Source: Gammaproteobacteria bacterium
Lineage (GTDB): Bacteria; Pseudomonadota; Gammaproteobacteria; Eutrophobiales; Eutrophobiaceae
Direction of reading: 5' to 3'
DNA length: 64,000 nt
Assembly: GCA_026710545.1 (NCBI GenBank)
Contig: JAPOQU010000093.1
Span: 26,507 to 90,506 of the forward strand
The position numbers and the translations under genes were made by a program. Each line of letters starts with the position of its first letter. Positions within the stretch are counted from its first letter, which is position 1. The notes under the pieces were generated by a model. The model had not been told where the DNA came from and searched no databases. It was given only the letters and a program-made list of their open reading frames with translations. Positions 51,559 to 60,353 of this stretch are shown in pieces.

Positions 51559-52620
51559 ATGACTGTAAACAGAATTGACGGTTACACCAACACCAACGCC
51601 ACCACGGACGTGCAGGCCCGTCTTGAGGATGAAATCAAGAACAAGGAACTCAACCAGACCCGGCAGGTGGCGATGGAAGCGGGTGTCAACGCGCACATGA
51701 AAGCGGGGGTAACCGCAACGGCGCCGGTGCCGGCCTTTTCCGGCGCCGGCAGCCCGGAAAAGATCGGCGCCGGCAAGGCCGCGCTGGAAACCATGGACAA
51801 GAACGTAGGCGTTGACTATACCGCGCTGCTGACGTTGCTGGTCAACATGTCCAGCGAACAGCGCAAGGCGTCCACCGAGGCTGCCGTGATAGACGTCCTG
51901 AACGTCGCCGACCAGATGAAGGTGGCCGCCAATGATATACGCAACGGCGCCGCGGTGGCCCTGGCCGGCGGCGTCGTCAGCGGCGCCTTCAATATCGCCG
52001 CCGGCGCGGCCAGCATCGCCGGCGGCGCCAAGAGCTTCTCGATCAGCTCGGAAGGGGGCGCCACGCCCACTGACATCTCGACAGAAACCGAAACCACGTC
52101 GACGAGCAGCGCCGAAGGGAGCGGGGTGGCAGCCGATACGGCGGCGGTGGACAGCGCGTCCATGGCGCCCGAGGCGGAGTCGCCCTCCGAAGCGATGGCG
52201 CAGGAGAATACCGAGGCGCTGGAAACGGATATCAGCCGGCAGGAAACAGAAGCGCAGGCGAAGAAACCGGCCATCGACAGCGCCAAGATGGAGAAGACCC
52301 TGCAAAAATTCGAGGCCCAGAACCGCGTGATGACGATGCAGCAGAAGAGCCAGGGCGTTTACCTGGCGTCTTCGGGAGCAACCTCCGGCCTGCAGGGGAT
52401 CGGCGCGGTCGCAGGCAGCATGGGCAAGTTCGGTTCGGACATGTACCAGGCGCAGTCCAAGGACGATGAGGCCATCGCGCAGAAGAAACAGGCCGCCCTG
52501 GAAAGAGAGAAGGAATACGGCAGGGCCGCCGCCGAGGACGTGAAAAAATTGATGGACGTGTTTAGCCAGCTGGAGCAATCGCGCCATGAGACCCAGGGTA
52601 AGATTGCGGATACGCTCTAG
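51559..52620 (+). CDS. sctB: T3SS translocator SctB (YopD/IpaC/EspB-like)
   Basis: The 353-residue protein has one hydrophobic segment (about 130-158, NGAAVALAGGVVSGAFNIAAGAASIAGG) preceded by an amphipathic stretch, then an acidic Ser/Thr/Ala linker and a C-terminal coiled coil. This fits the minor translocator that inserts in the host membrane. Its partner SctE (two hydrophobic segments) is not in view, nor is the usual TPR chaperone SctH/LcrH. GGGAGG lies eight bases before the ATG. The 112-base gap upstream is AT-rich (TATACT at 51509-51514) and likely carries a promoter. Confidence 0.82.
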   Translation: MTVNRIDGYTNTNATTDVQARLEDEIKNKELNQTRQVAMEAGVNAHMKAGVTATAPVPAFSGAGSPEKIGAGKAALETMDKNVGVDYTALLTLLVNMSSEQRKASTEAAVIDVLNVADQMKVAANDIRNGAAVALAGGVVSGAFNIAAGAASIAGGAKSFSISSEGGATPTDISTETETTSTSSAEGSGVAADTAAVDSASMAPEAESPSEAMAQENTEALETDISRQETEAQAKKPAIDSAKMEKTLQKFEAQNRVMTMQQKSQGVYLASSGATSGLQGIGAVAGSMGKFGSDMYQAQSKDDEAIAQKKQAALEREKEYGRAAAEDVKKLMDVFSQLEQSRHETQGKIADTL

Positions 52621-52711
52621 GCGCCGGACTTATTGATGTTGTTGCTCGAAACCCTCATGACCAGGTTTCTGCGCACGCCGGCAGCAGGTAAACCGGCGCG
52701 CCGGGGACAGG

Positions 52712-52736
52712 GGGGACAGATTTAAAATCTGTCCCC
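52712..52736. repeat. REP-like palindrome, family A
   Basis: Perfect 12-base arms (GGGGACAGATTT and complement) around one base, between sctB and sctW. Confidence 0.85.
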
Positions 52737-52776
52737 GAATTTCGAATTTATATGGCAAAGCATTGGCTGACAGGCA

Positions 52777-53919
52777 ATGAGCGCTAATATTGTCAATCCC
52801 GCCGTGATCGGGAAGGCCCCGCCGCCCGGCGGCGCGCAGACGGAGGCGCCCGGGCAGCCGCTGATCTCGGAGTTCAAGGGGAAGCAGGCCGCGCTCCTGC
52901 CGGACGCGAAGGCCGTGCTGGCGGACGCCATGGAAGAGCTGACTTTCAGCTTCAGCGAAGTCACGCAGAAGAAAGAGATTGCAGAACGCAACCTGCGCTC
53001 CGGCGTGAAGAGTTTTGCCATGGAACAGGCGCAGAAGTACCTGGAACAGGTCCCCGACCTCAACGATGACGGCGCCCTCAGGGAGTGGATGGCGGAAGTG
53101 GAGCAGATGCCGCAATCCACGCGCGCGGAGGCGCTGCTGAAACAGGTGCAGGAGCGTTTCCAGGACCCGTCCCATGCCTTCCTGGCGCTGTCCCTGGCCG
53201 CGGATATGGCGGAACACGGCGACCCGGATTCAGAGCTTGCCGCCAATGCCGCCAAGGCCAAGGCGGCCTGGTACGAGCAACACAGTGACGCGATTGACGC
53301 CGGCATCAATATTTCGCCGGAAGCGAACAAGGCGGCGTATGCCGGACTGGGCGGACCGCAACAACTGCGCGACGGCTACCGCGAGGTGGTGCTTGATTAC
53401 AGCTCCATCGGCGATGCGTATGACAAGATCATCGCCAGGTTTCCCGGCAAGTCGCTGCCCCAGGCCATTTCCTTCATGATGGCCTCGCTGTCCGCCGATA
53501 TCCATGCCAACCAGCACAGCAGCGCCCGTTCGGTGGTGTTGCAGGGCATCGTCAATGACCTCTCCCAGGTGAAGCAGTTGAACACGCTCTACCAGTCCTG
53601 CCATGACCTGCTGGAGCGCTGCCATAACCTGTTCGCCTCGAAACCGGCCGGCGAGGCCGGCCTGGTGGAACGCATGCTGGCGTTTGTCATCGAGTTGAAG
53701 GACGCCGAGTGGCGCGGCGATGAGGTCATCGGCCAGGCGCTGGACCACACCGGCCTCAGTGAACCCGAAGGCAATATCTACTTTTTGCAGGGCTTCAAGG
53801 AAGTTGCCCGCCTGATCCCGCTGAAAATCTTTGAGGATGCCAACCAGCGCGATCGCATGCTGGAATCCGTGCAGCAACGGATCGACCGGGAGATTGACTA
53901 TGAAGCCGAGCTTGAATAA
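52777..53919 (+). CDS. sctW: T3SS gatekeeper SctW (YopN-TyeA fusion type)
   Basis: The 380-residue helical protein has the SctW layout: a flexible leader, a YopN-like region (LREWMAEVEQMPQSTRAEALLKQVQERFQDPSHAFLALSLAADM), a middle domain, and a TyeA-like C-terminal part (LVERMLAFVIELKDAEWRGDEVIGQALDHTGLSEPEGNIYFLQGFKEVARLIP). YopN and TyeA are separate in Yersinia but fused here, as in MxiC and SepL types. SctW blocks effector export until contact. The next gene, SycN-like, overlaps its end. Confidence 0.93.
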   Translation: MSANIVNPAVIGKAPPPGGAQTEAPGQPLISEFKGKQAALLPDAKAVLADAMEELTFSFSEVTQKKEIAERNLRSGVKSFAMEQAQKYLEQVPDLNDDGALREWMAEVEQMPQSTRAEALLKQVQERFQDPSHAFLALSLAADMAEHGDPDSELAANAAKAKAAWYEQHSDAIDAGINISPEANKAAYAGLGGPQQLRDGYREVVLDYSSIGDAYDKIIARFPGKSLPQAISFMMASLSADIHANQHSSARSVVLQGIVNDLSQVKQLNTLYQSCHDLLERCHNLFASKPAGEAGLVERMLAFVIELKDAEWRGDEVIGQALDHTGLSEPEGNIYFLQGFKEVARLIPLKIFEDANQRDRMLESVQQRIDREIDYEAELE

Positions 53920-54298
53920 CGTCTGGGGCCGGGAGATCAACAACCAGCTGCGGCGTTTTCTCAACATGCCGCCGCTGCAGGATCATGACAGCGGGCTGTT
54001 GAACCTGGGCATCGGCCAAGATGAGTACCTGCTGGCGCTGGAACCGGCGGCCGCGGAGGAGGTGGCGCTGTTGTCCCTGTTCAGGAAAGTTGACCGGTTT
54101 TCCCTGGGCAGTCACCTGGGCGCCCTGTTGCAGGAAGTCGGCATCGGCAAAAACCTGCCGGCGCCGGTGCACCTGGCGTTAAAAGAGCCGGACTCGGTCG
54201 TGCTCACGGCGCGCATCCACCGGCGCGCTTCCAACGAAGCGGCCCGCTACCTGGATATGTTGTTCGTGATTTATGCCAATGCCGATAAACGCCGTTAG
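53900..54298 (+). CDS. SycN-like CesT-fold chaperone
   Basis: From the ATG at 53900, inside the end of sctW, the product has 132 residues. It has a chaperone-like order (NQLRRFLNMPPL, GLLNLGIGQDEYLLALEPAAAEEVALLSLFRKV, VVLTARIHRRASNEAARYLDMLFVIYA). In Yersinia the order is yopN-tyeA-sycN-yscX-yscY-yscV, and this gene holds the sycN place, so it probably helps SctW secretion. Sequence similarity to SycN is not obvious by eye. Confidence 0.75.
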   Translation: MKPSLNNVWGREINNQLRRFLNMPPLQDHDSGLLNLGIGQDEYLLALEPAAAEEVALLSLFRKVDRFSLGSHLGALLQEVGIGKNLPAPVHLALKEPDSVVLTARIHRRASNEAARYLDMLFVIYANADKRR

Positions 54299-54314
54299 GG
54301 CCGGCGCGGGTATT

Positions 54315-54339
54315 GGGGGCAGGTTTCAAACCTGTCCCC
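54315..54339. repeat. REP-like palindrome, family A (one mismatch)
   Basis: Arms GGGGGCAGGTTT and AAACCTGTCCCC around one base, just after the SycN-like gene and before the STAS gene, inside what should be one operon. Confidence 0.8.
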
Positions 54340-54360
54340 GGTAAAGATCGGGGATTGTTT

Positions 54361-54696
54361 ATGCAAGAGAACCAGGAAACCCTGCGCCTGAACGAAGAGA
54401 TTGACGCGGCCGGCGGGCATTGCTCGCTCAACCTGGTCGGCTGGCTGGATTCCAGCAATTCGTTCCTGCTGGAGCAATGGCTGGACGCCAACCTGGGCAA
54501 GGGTTACAAACGCATTGCCTTCTGTTGCGAAGACCTGCAGTTTGCCAGCAGCGCGGGGATCCGGGTTTTCCTGAATGCCGCCCGGCGCATCAAACAGATG
54601 GATGATTGCGACCTGGTGTTTTCCCGGGTGCGCGAAAACCTGCAGCGCGTCTTCATCATGACCGGCATGAACAAGATTATAACCCTGGCGGATTAA
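54361..54696 (+). CDS. STAS-domain anti-anti-sigma factor (RsbV/BtrV-like)
   Basis: The 111-residue protein is a single STAS domain. The conserved phospho-acceptor loop reads LQFASSAGIRVFLNAAR; by alignment with RsbV (DSxG) Ser64 is the likely phosphorylated serine. Proteins of this type are phosphorylated by RsbW-like kinases and dephosphorylated by SpoIIE-type phosphatases, both found as one chain at 27958-30285. It sits inside the sctW-sctX-sctY-sctV run, so partner switching is probably tied to secretion. No sigma factor gene is in view as the final target. Confidence 0.88.
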   Translation: MQENQETLRLNEEIDAAGGHCSLNLVGWLDSSNSFLLEQWLDANLGKGYKRIAFCCEDLQFASSAGIRVFLNAARRIKQMDDCDLVFSRVRENLQRVFIMTGMNKIITLAD

Positions 54697-54780
54697 CCTG
54701 GCCCGCCTTTTTGCCGGGTGATGCGATGATCGCGCCGGAGGCCGGAATTCATCGGGAACTGCCGGACAGGAAGCTGACTT

Positions 54781-55161
54781 ATGAGCCGTATTGACCAATT
54801 TTCCAACGTAGGCATCGAAAGCATCAGCTGGAGCAGCTTGCAGGAACCCCATGCCGGCCTGCCGGAAAAATCGCTCAAGCCGCTGGGCGCCGCCCGCCCT
54901 ACGTATATCGAGCGCGTGTTCAAAACCAAGGGGATGGACGCGCAGGTAGAAGAATCCCTGTCCTACCGGGTCGTCAACGAACATGTTCTGACCCCGGCGA
55001 ATTACCAGGATATCCTGGGGCAACTCAGGCATCTCGCCGCCACTACCGAGTGTGCGGGGCAACAACGTGAAATTTTCAACCGGGCCTTTCAACTGCTGGA
55101 CGAGCTCGCCGGCAACCTGCACCAGTTGAGCCTTAACCGCTGGGCCGAATCGGCGTCATGA
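54781..55161 (+). CDS. sctX: T3SS secreted export factor SctX (YscX-like)
   Basis: The 126-residue protein resembles YscX at both ends: MSRI...GIESISWSSLQEPHAGLPEKSLKPLG at the N-terminus, a PxYIERVF segment, and a C-terminal helix pair. YscX is secreted early and, with YscY, is needed for export through SctV. Its stop overlaps the start of the next gene (ATGA). The X-Y-V order is that of the Ysc family. Confidence 0.87.
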   Translation: MSRIDQFSNVGIESISWSSLQEPHAGLPEKSLKPLGAARPTYIERVFKTKGMDAQVEESLSYRVVNEHVLTPANYQDILGQLRHLAATTECAGQQREIFNRAFQLLDELAGNLHQLSLNRWAESAS

Positions 55162-55514
55162 GCGAGGCATCCACTGTTCCGGCACTGAGCGCCGACCAGG
55201 TTGACTGGCTGATGGCGACGGCAAACTGCCTGTTGACGCAGAAGTACCCCGAACGCGCGCTCATCCTGCTCGAATTCCTGCTCTGCTGCGAACCGGTCCA
55301 CCAGCAGGCGCGGATCATGGCCGGCTACTGCTGCCACCTGCTGGGCCGGAATGAAGAGGCGCTGGACAGCTTCAGGATGCTCGAACCGGCCTTTCGCGGC
55401 GCCAGCCCGATCGGCTTGCTGTTGAATGCCAAGGCGCTGGCCGCGCTGGGCCGGGAAGACGAGGCGCTTGACGCGTTCAACGAGTTCCGCAAGACCCCCT
55501 ACGGCGCCCTGTGA
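55158..55514 (+). CDS. sctY: SctX chaperone SctY (YscY-like, TPR)
   Basis: The 118-residue protein is TPR-like (WLMATANCLLTQKYPERALILLEFLLCCEPVHQQARIMAGYCCHLLGRNEEALDSFRML), as in YscY. YscY binds YscX and SctV. It is translationally coupled to sctX and precedes sctV by 40 bases. Confidence 0.87.
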   Translation: MSEASTVPALSADQVDWLMATANCLLTQKYPERALILLEFLLCCEPVHQQARIMAGYCCHLLGRNEEALDSFRMLEPAFRGASPIGLLLNAKALAALGREDEALDAFNEFRKTPYGAL

Positions 55515-55554
55515 AGCGTCTGCCGGCAATCCCCCACTGGCCCCGGAGCAACCC

Positions 55555-57648
55555 ATGAACTTCCTGATGGCAATCCTCAAGCGCAACGACATTATGCTGG
55601 CGTTGCTGCTGATGGGCATCATCTTCATGATTATCCTGCCGTTGCCCATCTTCGTTGTCGATATGTTGATCGTCACCAACCTTACCATCGCGCTGGTGCT
55701 GCTGATGATGGCGGTGTATATCGGCTCCCCGCTCGATTTTGCCGCGTTCCCGTCGGTGCTGCTGCTCAGCACCCTGTTCCGGTTGGCGCTTTCCATTACC
55801 ACCACCCGGTTAATCCTGCTCAATGCCGATGCCGGCCAGGTGGTGGAGACCTTCGGCAACTTCGTAGTCGCCGGCAACCTGATCATCGGCATGGTGATTT
55901 TCCTGATTATCACCGTGGTGCAGTTCATCGTGGTGACCAAGGGCGCGGAACGGGTGGCCGAGGTGAGCGCCCGCTTCTCGCTGGACGCCATGCCCGGCAA
56001 ACAGATGAGCATAGATGGCGATATGCGCGCCGGCGTGATTGACATGGACGAGGCGCGCCACCGGCGCTCGCGGGTGGAGAAGGAAAGCCAGATGTACGGT
56101 TCCATGGACGGCGCGATGAAATTTGTCAAGGGTGACGCCATTGCCGGCATCATCATCATTGCGGTCAACCTGGTGGGCGGCCTGAGCGTGGGCATATTCC
56201 AGCGGGGCATGTCACTGGCGGAAGCCGCCAATCTTTATTCCATCCTGACCATCGGCGACGGCCTGGTGCAACAGATACCGGGGCTGATCATCGCGCTCAC
56301 GGCCGGCATTATCGTGACGCGGGTGGATTCAGATGAATCCGATACCAACCTGGCCGACAATATCTCCGGCCAGATCATCGGCAAACCGCGCTCCATTATC
56401 GTCGCCGGCGGCATCGTCGTGCTGTTCGCGTTTGTGCCCGGGTTTCCGACGCCGGCGTTCCTGCTCATCTCCGGCGCTCTCATCGCCATGGGCCTGCTGG
56501 CCGAACGCACCCAGAAGCGCGCGCAGGCACAGCAGGAAGAGGACTTCTCCACCATCATGCCGAGCTCCACGGAGAAAAAGATAGACAGTGACGAGGACAC
56601 GGTGGGCGCGCTCTCGGAGCAGGAAAGTTTCAGCCTCATCATGCCGCTGCTGATCGATATGGCGCCGCCGTTGCGCGATATGCTGGACATGAAGTCCCTC
56701 AACAAGGAGCTGCTGAGGGTGCGGCGCGCGCTGTACCTGGACCTGGGGGTGCCGTTCCCCGGCATCCATTTGCGCTTCAATGAAAACATCGCCGAACCGG
56801 GCCGCTACGTCATGATGATGAACGAGGTGCCGGTGGGGCAGGGGGAGCTGCGCGCCGATGCCCTGTTCCTCACCGATGATCTCGACCAGCTCTCCCTGCT
56901 GGATATCCCGCACCAGGCCGGCGAGCCGTTCCTGCCGAACCTGGAGACGGTATGGGTTGATAACAGTCATGCCGGCCAACTTGAAAGGAGCCGCCTGTCC
57001 TTTCTCACCAGCTCGCGTATTCTCACCTACCACCTGTCGCACATTCTTACCCGCTATGCGCAGGATTTTGTCGGCATCCAGGAAACCGAGTACCTGCTGT
57101 CGCAGACTGCGTTGAGCATGCCCGACCTGACCAAGGAAGTGCAGCGGACCCTGCCGGTCCATACCATCGCCGATATTTTCCGGCGCCTGGTGGCCGAGAA
57201 TGTTTCCATTCGCAATATGCGCCTGATCCTGGAGGGCCTGGTTGAATGGGGGCAGAAAGAGAAAGACACGGTGTTGCTGGTCGAATACATCCGCTCTGAA
57301 CTGAAGCGTTATATCAGCCACAAGTACAGCAGCGTACAGAATATCATTTCGGCCTATATCCTGGACCAGGACCTGGAAGAGCAGGTGCGTTCCGCCATTC
57401 GCCAGACCTCCGCCGGCAACTACCTTGCGCTGGATACCGAGGTCAGCCACCGCATTGTCATCAAGGTCAAACAGACCGTGGGCGACATGTCGGCAAGGAC
57501 GCACCGGCCGGTATTGCTTACCGCCTTCGATATCCGCCGCTACGTCAGGAAAATCATTGAAAACGAGCTGTACGACCTGGTGGTGCTGTCCTACCAGGAC
57601 CTGACCCCGGAAGTCACGGTGCAACCCCTGGACCGGATCGCCCTGTAA
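55555..57648 (+). CDS. sctV: T3SS export gate protein SctV
   Basis: From the ATG at 55555 the protein has 697 residues: a membrane half with about eight helices and the FHIPEP-family block (SPLDFAAFPSVLLLSTLFRLALSITTTRLIL, then RVAEVSARFSLDAMPGKQMSIDGDMRAG), and a large cytoplasmic domain that forms a nonameric ring and receives cargo. GGAGC lies before the ATG. The frame is open upstream into sctY, but conservation starts at MNFLMAILKRND. A family B hairpin and a family A palindrome follow the gene. Confidence 0.97.
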   Translation: MNFLMAILKRNDIMLALLLMGIIFMIILPLPIFVVDMLIVTNLTIALVLLMMAVYIGSPLDFAAFPSVLLLSTLFRLALSITTTRLILLNADAGQVVETFGNFVVAGNLIIGMVIFLIITVVQFIVVTKGAERVAEVSARFSLDAMPGKQMSIDGDMRAGVIDMDEARHRRSRVEKESQMYGSMDGAMKFVKGDAIAGIIIIAVNLVGGLSVGIFQRGMSLAEAANLYSILTIGDGLVQQIPGLIIALTAGIIVTRVDSDESDTNLADNISGQIIGKPRSIIVAGGIVVLFAFVPGFPTPAFLLISGALIAMGLLAERTQKRAQAQQEEDFSTIMPSSTEKKIDSDEDTVGALSEQESFSLIMPLLIDMAPPLRDMLDMKSLNKELLRVRRALYLDLGVPFPGIHLRFNENIAEPGRYVMMMNEVPVGQGELRADALFLTDDLDQLSLLDIPHQAGEPFLPNLETVWVDNSHAGQLERSRLSFLTSSRILTYHLSHILTRYAQDFVGIQETEYLLSQTALSMPDLTKEVQRTLPVHTIADIFRRLVAENVSIRNMRLILEGLVEWGQKEKDTVLLVEYIRSELKRYISHKYSSVQNIISAYILDQDLEEQVRSAIRQTSAGNYLALDTEVSHRIVIKVKQTVGDMSARTHRPVLLTAFDIRRYVRKIIENELYDLVVLSYQDLTPEVTVQPLDRIAL

Positions 57649-57659
57649 GATTGACAGGT

Positions 57660-57726
57660 GGGGTCAGAGTAAAATCACCACCGGCGTTGCTGTTGCCAAC
57701 GTACTCGGCGATTTTACTCTGACCCC
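57660..57726. repeat. REP-like hairpin, family B (67 bases)
   Basis: The 17-base arm GGGGTCAGAGTAAAATC and its perfect complement are separated by 33 bases. It has the same arm sequence and total length as 63595-63661. It follows sctV and may also terminate transcription between the convergent sctV and sctD genes. Confidence 0.85.
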
Positions 57727-57734
57727 GGCATTCA

Positions 57735-57759
57735 GGGGACAGACTTCAAGTCTGTCCCC
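57735..57759. repeat. REP-like palindrome, family A
   Basis: Perfect 12-base arms (GGGGACAGACTT and complement) around one base, next to the family B hairpin in the sctV-sctD gap. Confidence 0.85.
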
Positions 57760-57776
57760 GATAGAACGCGGCATTT

Positions 57777-59225
57777 TCATGGCGCCGGCATTACCGGTTC
57801 TGCGCCGCCCCGGTCGTCAAAACTGTACTGGTACCGCTTGTCCGCGCGCAACAACACGGCAAAATCTTCGTTGATTTCTTCGACCTGGTAACCACCCGGC
57901 GCCACGGAGCCGACGAAGTAGCGTTGCCGGTCGTCAAACAGCAGGTACGGGCGGGCATTGAAACTGGCGCCGGTCAGTCTGGTACCGGCAAATTCCGGAG
58001 GCGGCAGCGCCTGTTCAATATCCGCGCCGACCAGCGCTTCCGGGTACGCGTAGGCTTCCCGGTATTCCCCAACCAGCCGCAACAGGCGGCTTTGATCAGC
58101 CTCATCCGCATAGCGGTCATACAGGACAATGCGGTTATTCGGTTTGTCCTCCTCCAGGTACACCGCCTCGCCCAGGGCGTACTCGTCAAGCAGGCCGCGC
58201 AGGTACAGCAGGCCGTCGTCCCAGTGAGTGACTTCAGCGGTATAATGGATAGTGTCCACGTCATCCACCGCCCTGGCAAGGATGGCGCTCCACTGTTCGG
58301 CATCCTGCACGTAGCCGCGCAAGTGTAACGTCTTGATGTCGCTTGCATCGATGGAAACGCTCACTTCCCCGTAGTGGGCCGGGTCCATGTACTGGTCCAG
58401 GGTATGCTGCAGGTTATTCCTGAGCTGCGCGGAGATCACCAGGCTGGACTTGACCAGGATGCCCCGCGCGCGCATGTCGCGGACAAACCCGTATTCGTCC
58501 TCGTGGTTCAGCGCGTAGCCCCGGGTGACCAGCGCCCGTCCCTCCAGCTCGAACTCGGCGTCCAGCCGGTAGCGTGCGGCGACCTCGCGGATTTCCGCCG
58601 CCGTCGGTCCGGTGTCAACCGCCGCCGGCTCGTCTTCGTTCTCATACAACCATAAGCCGGCTGCGCCCAATACCAGCGCGGCCGGCGCGAACAGCTTCAC
58701 AAACAGGCCCAGGCGCCGCCGTTTACGGCCCGGCGCCGCCGCCTCCGTTGGCCCGGGGGATGCGCCGGCCTGCTCATCCTCCGGGTTTTCATCTTCACCT
58801 TCATTATCCGTTGCCGTGACGTTTTCCGCCTCGGTCTCGTTGTCTTCGGCGGCTTCCGGTTGGCTCTCCGCGGCGCCGGGCCGGGCGAACAGTTCCTGGG
58901 GCGGCGGGATGCGCCAGAGTTGATCCTCAGCGCCAACGGCCAGGTACAGCGCGGCCGTGGTGACGATGCCGAATTCCCTGATGATGAACGGGCCGGTTTG
59001 CGGCGCGCCGTCGAGCAGTACCGGGACGTCCTGCGCCAGGCACTGCACCGCTATGCCTTCCGGTGAACAACTGAACGAAAAATGCTCATCGGCAATGCCT
59101 TGATCGTGCAATACCAGGTCGCACTGCATGGATTTGCCAAGCCGGGTTACGCCCGGCGGCAACAGGCATTCCGCCCCGGTATGCAGGCCGGACAGGACTT
59201 TCAGAATGAAGTTTGCCTCGGGCAT
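57777..59225 (-). CDS. sctD: T3SS inner-membrane outer-ring protein SctD
   Basis: The 482-residue protein has an N-terminal cytoplasmic FHA-like domain (LKVLSGLHTGAECLLPPGVTRLGKSMQCDLVLHD), an acidic linker (120-160), one membrane helix (173-194) after a basic run, and a periplasmic part with BON-like ring domains (VSVSIDASDIKTLHLRGYVQDAEQW). This is the YscD/PrgH layout. It surrounds SctJ and anchors the sorting platform through SctK. It is the last gene of the minus block, two bases after the chaperone gene. Confidence 0.93.
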   Translation of the reverse strand: MPEANFILKVLSGLHTGAECLLPPGVTRLGKSMQCDLVLHDQGIADEHFSFSCSPEGIAVQCLAQDVPVLLDGAPQTGPFIIREFGIVTTAALYLAVGAEDQLWRIPPPQELFARPGAAESQPEAAEDNETEAENVTATDNEGEDENPEDEQAGASPGPTEAAAPGRKRRRLGLFVKLFAPAALVLGAAGLWLYENEDEPAAVDTGPTAAEIREVAARYRLDAEFELEGRALVTRGYALNHEDEYGFVRDMRARGILVKSSLVISAQLRNNLQHTLDQYMDPAHYGEVSVSIDASDIKTLHLRGYVQDAEQWSAILARAVDDVDTIHYTAEVTHWDDGLLYLRGLLDEYALGEAVYLEEDKPNNRIVLYDRYADEADQSRLLRLVGEYREAYAYPEALVGADIEQALPPPEFAGTRLTGASFNARPYLLFDDRQRYFVGSVAPGGYQVEEINEDFAVLLRADKRYQYSFDDRGGAEPVMPAP

Positions 59226-59227
59226 CT

Positions 59228-59656
59228 TCAGGTCAATCCGTTCCGCCTGACGTGCCTGACAAAATCAGCCATATTGAGCAACGCAGCCTGGAGCTCGTCC
59301 ATGGCCGTGTCAGTCACGCCGAGGTCGCCGTTCAGCAAGGACAGCGGCAGGGCGTATTGAGCGTAAACCGTTTCGCTGCCCTCGTGTATCGACAAGGTGC
59401 AACCGTTCGCTTTCGTCCAGTAAAAATTACCCGTTGCCGCCAGGGCGCTGACCTGGAACAAAGTACCGAAGTCGGCGACGGGGCCCACTTTTGCAGTCAG
59501 CGCCAACTGCTCACGGTCACGGCGCGGCAACAATTCCAGGTTGATGGTGATATCCGGCTCAAAGCGTATGCCCGTTCTCTCCGGCAGTTCAACGACATCC
59601 AGGGACAGTGCGTTCAGCAACCGGGCAACAACCTGTTGGTAATCATCGAAGGGCAT
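59228..59656 (-). CDS. CesT-family T3SS chaperone
   Basis: From the ATG at 59656 the product has 142 residues: MPFDDYQQVVARLLNALSLDVVELPERTGIRFEPDITINLELL, the strand LALTAKVGPVADFGTLFQVSALAATGNFYWTKANG (close to the CesT loop where effectors dock), and a C-terminal helix. It sits between the unknown 197-residue gene and sctD, downstream of the kinase-like effector on the same strand, its likely client. The upstream in-frame extension to 59743 is not conserved in style. Confidence 0.85.
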   Translation of the reverse strand: MPFDDYQQVVARLLNALSLDVVELPERTGIRFEPDITINLELLPRRDREQLALTAKVGPVADFGTLFQVSALAATGNFYWTKANGCTLSIHEGSETVYAQYALPLSLLNGDLGVTDTAMDELQAALLNMADFVRHVRRNGLT

Positions 59657-59720
59657 GGTTAACCGATAAGCCGTTGACGTTTTCCCAGGTTTGCCTTCGC
59701 GCCGGTTGCCGCGCCTCAGG

Positions 59721-60314
59721 TCAACCGGCGTACTGCCGGGCAATCCGGCCCAGGCTGGCTTCCTGCCAGCCGGCCAGTGCGCCCGCTTTCATCACGCCCC
59801 GGCCATACTCATTGGACCTGGCGTCAGCGATAATCACAACGGGATGCTCCTGTTGCGGCGGGGCGCCGGCAACGTGTTCCATGATCAGGGCAATGCCGGC
59901 AAGGTCCTCATTGATTCTTGCCGCGGCCTGTTCCCGGTCGATATAAACGCCGCCGAACGGGTATTTGTAAAACAGGTAAACCCCGCCGCAGTGCAGGTAA
60001 TAATGGAAGAAATAACTGTTCACTCCGTACCCGCTTTCGCCGAAGAACAGGTAATCCCGGGTCAGCAATGGCGCGGCTTCATGGTTCGGCGACGCGCCAG
60101 CCTGCAGCCAGCCGGGGATAAAATCCAGCGGCAATGGAACGTGGTCTGCCGTGGCAAAAAAATACTCGCTGTCAATCATTTGCACGGACGCCACGAGGTG
60201 GTCCGGAATATACGGCAGCTTGAGCCCCCTGGCATGGTATTCGGCGTAAATATGCTCCACCAGTTCGATGCCGGTCAGCGCTGCATCAACGATATGGATA
60301 TTATCTCCCAGCAT
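59721..60314 (-). CDS. Unknown 197-residue protein in the T3SS island
   Basis: I do not recognise this soluble protein. It is rich in Tyr, Phe and Gly in the middle (DYLFFGESGYGVNSYFFHYYLHCGG then YLFYKYPFGGVYID), an aromatic strand-rich block that suggests a compact alpha/beta fold, and has no signal or low-complexity leader. It lies 39 bases after the kinase-like effector and before a CesT chaperone in one operon. It may be a second chaperone, an immunity-like or regulatory partner, or an effector; position favours a link with the kinase-like protein. Confidence 0.65.
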   Translation of the reverse strand: MLGDNIHIVDAALTGIELVEHIYAEYHARGLKLPYIPDHLVASVQMIDSEYFFATADHVPLPLDFIPGWLQAGASPNHEAAPLLTRDYLFFGESGYGVNSYFFHYYLHCGGVYLFYKYPFGGVYIDREQAAARINEDLAGIALIMEHVAGAPPQQEHPVVIIADARSNEYGRGVMKAGALAGWQEASLGRIARQYAG

Positions 60315-60353
60315 GGACCGTGGCCGCGTTGTCGTAAACGTGAACTGTGCGGG

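Noticed and set aside
54313..54360. Upstream start for the STAS gene
   Set aside because: The added 16 codons run through the palindromic repeat; the ATG at 54361 begins the natural domain.
56329..57624. 431-codon minus-strand open frame inside sctV
   Set aside because: Antisense to the highly conserved SctV cytoplasmic domain; no ribosome site or motif.
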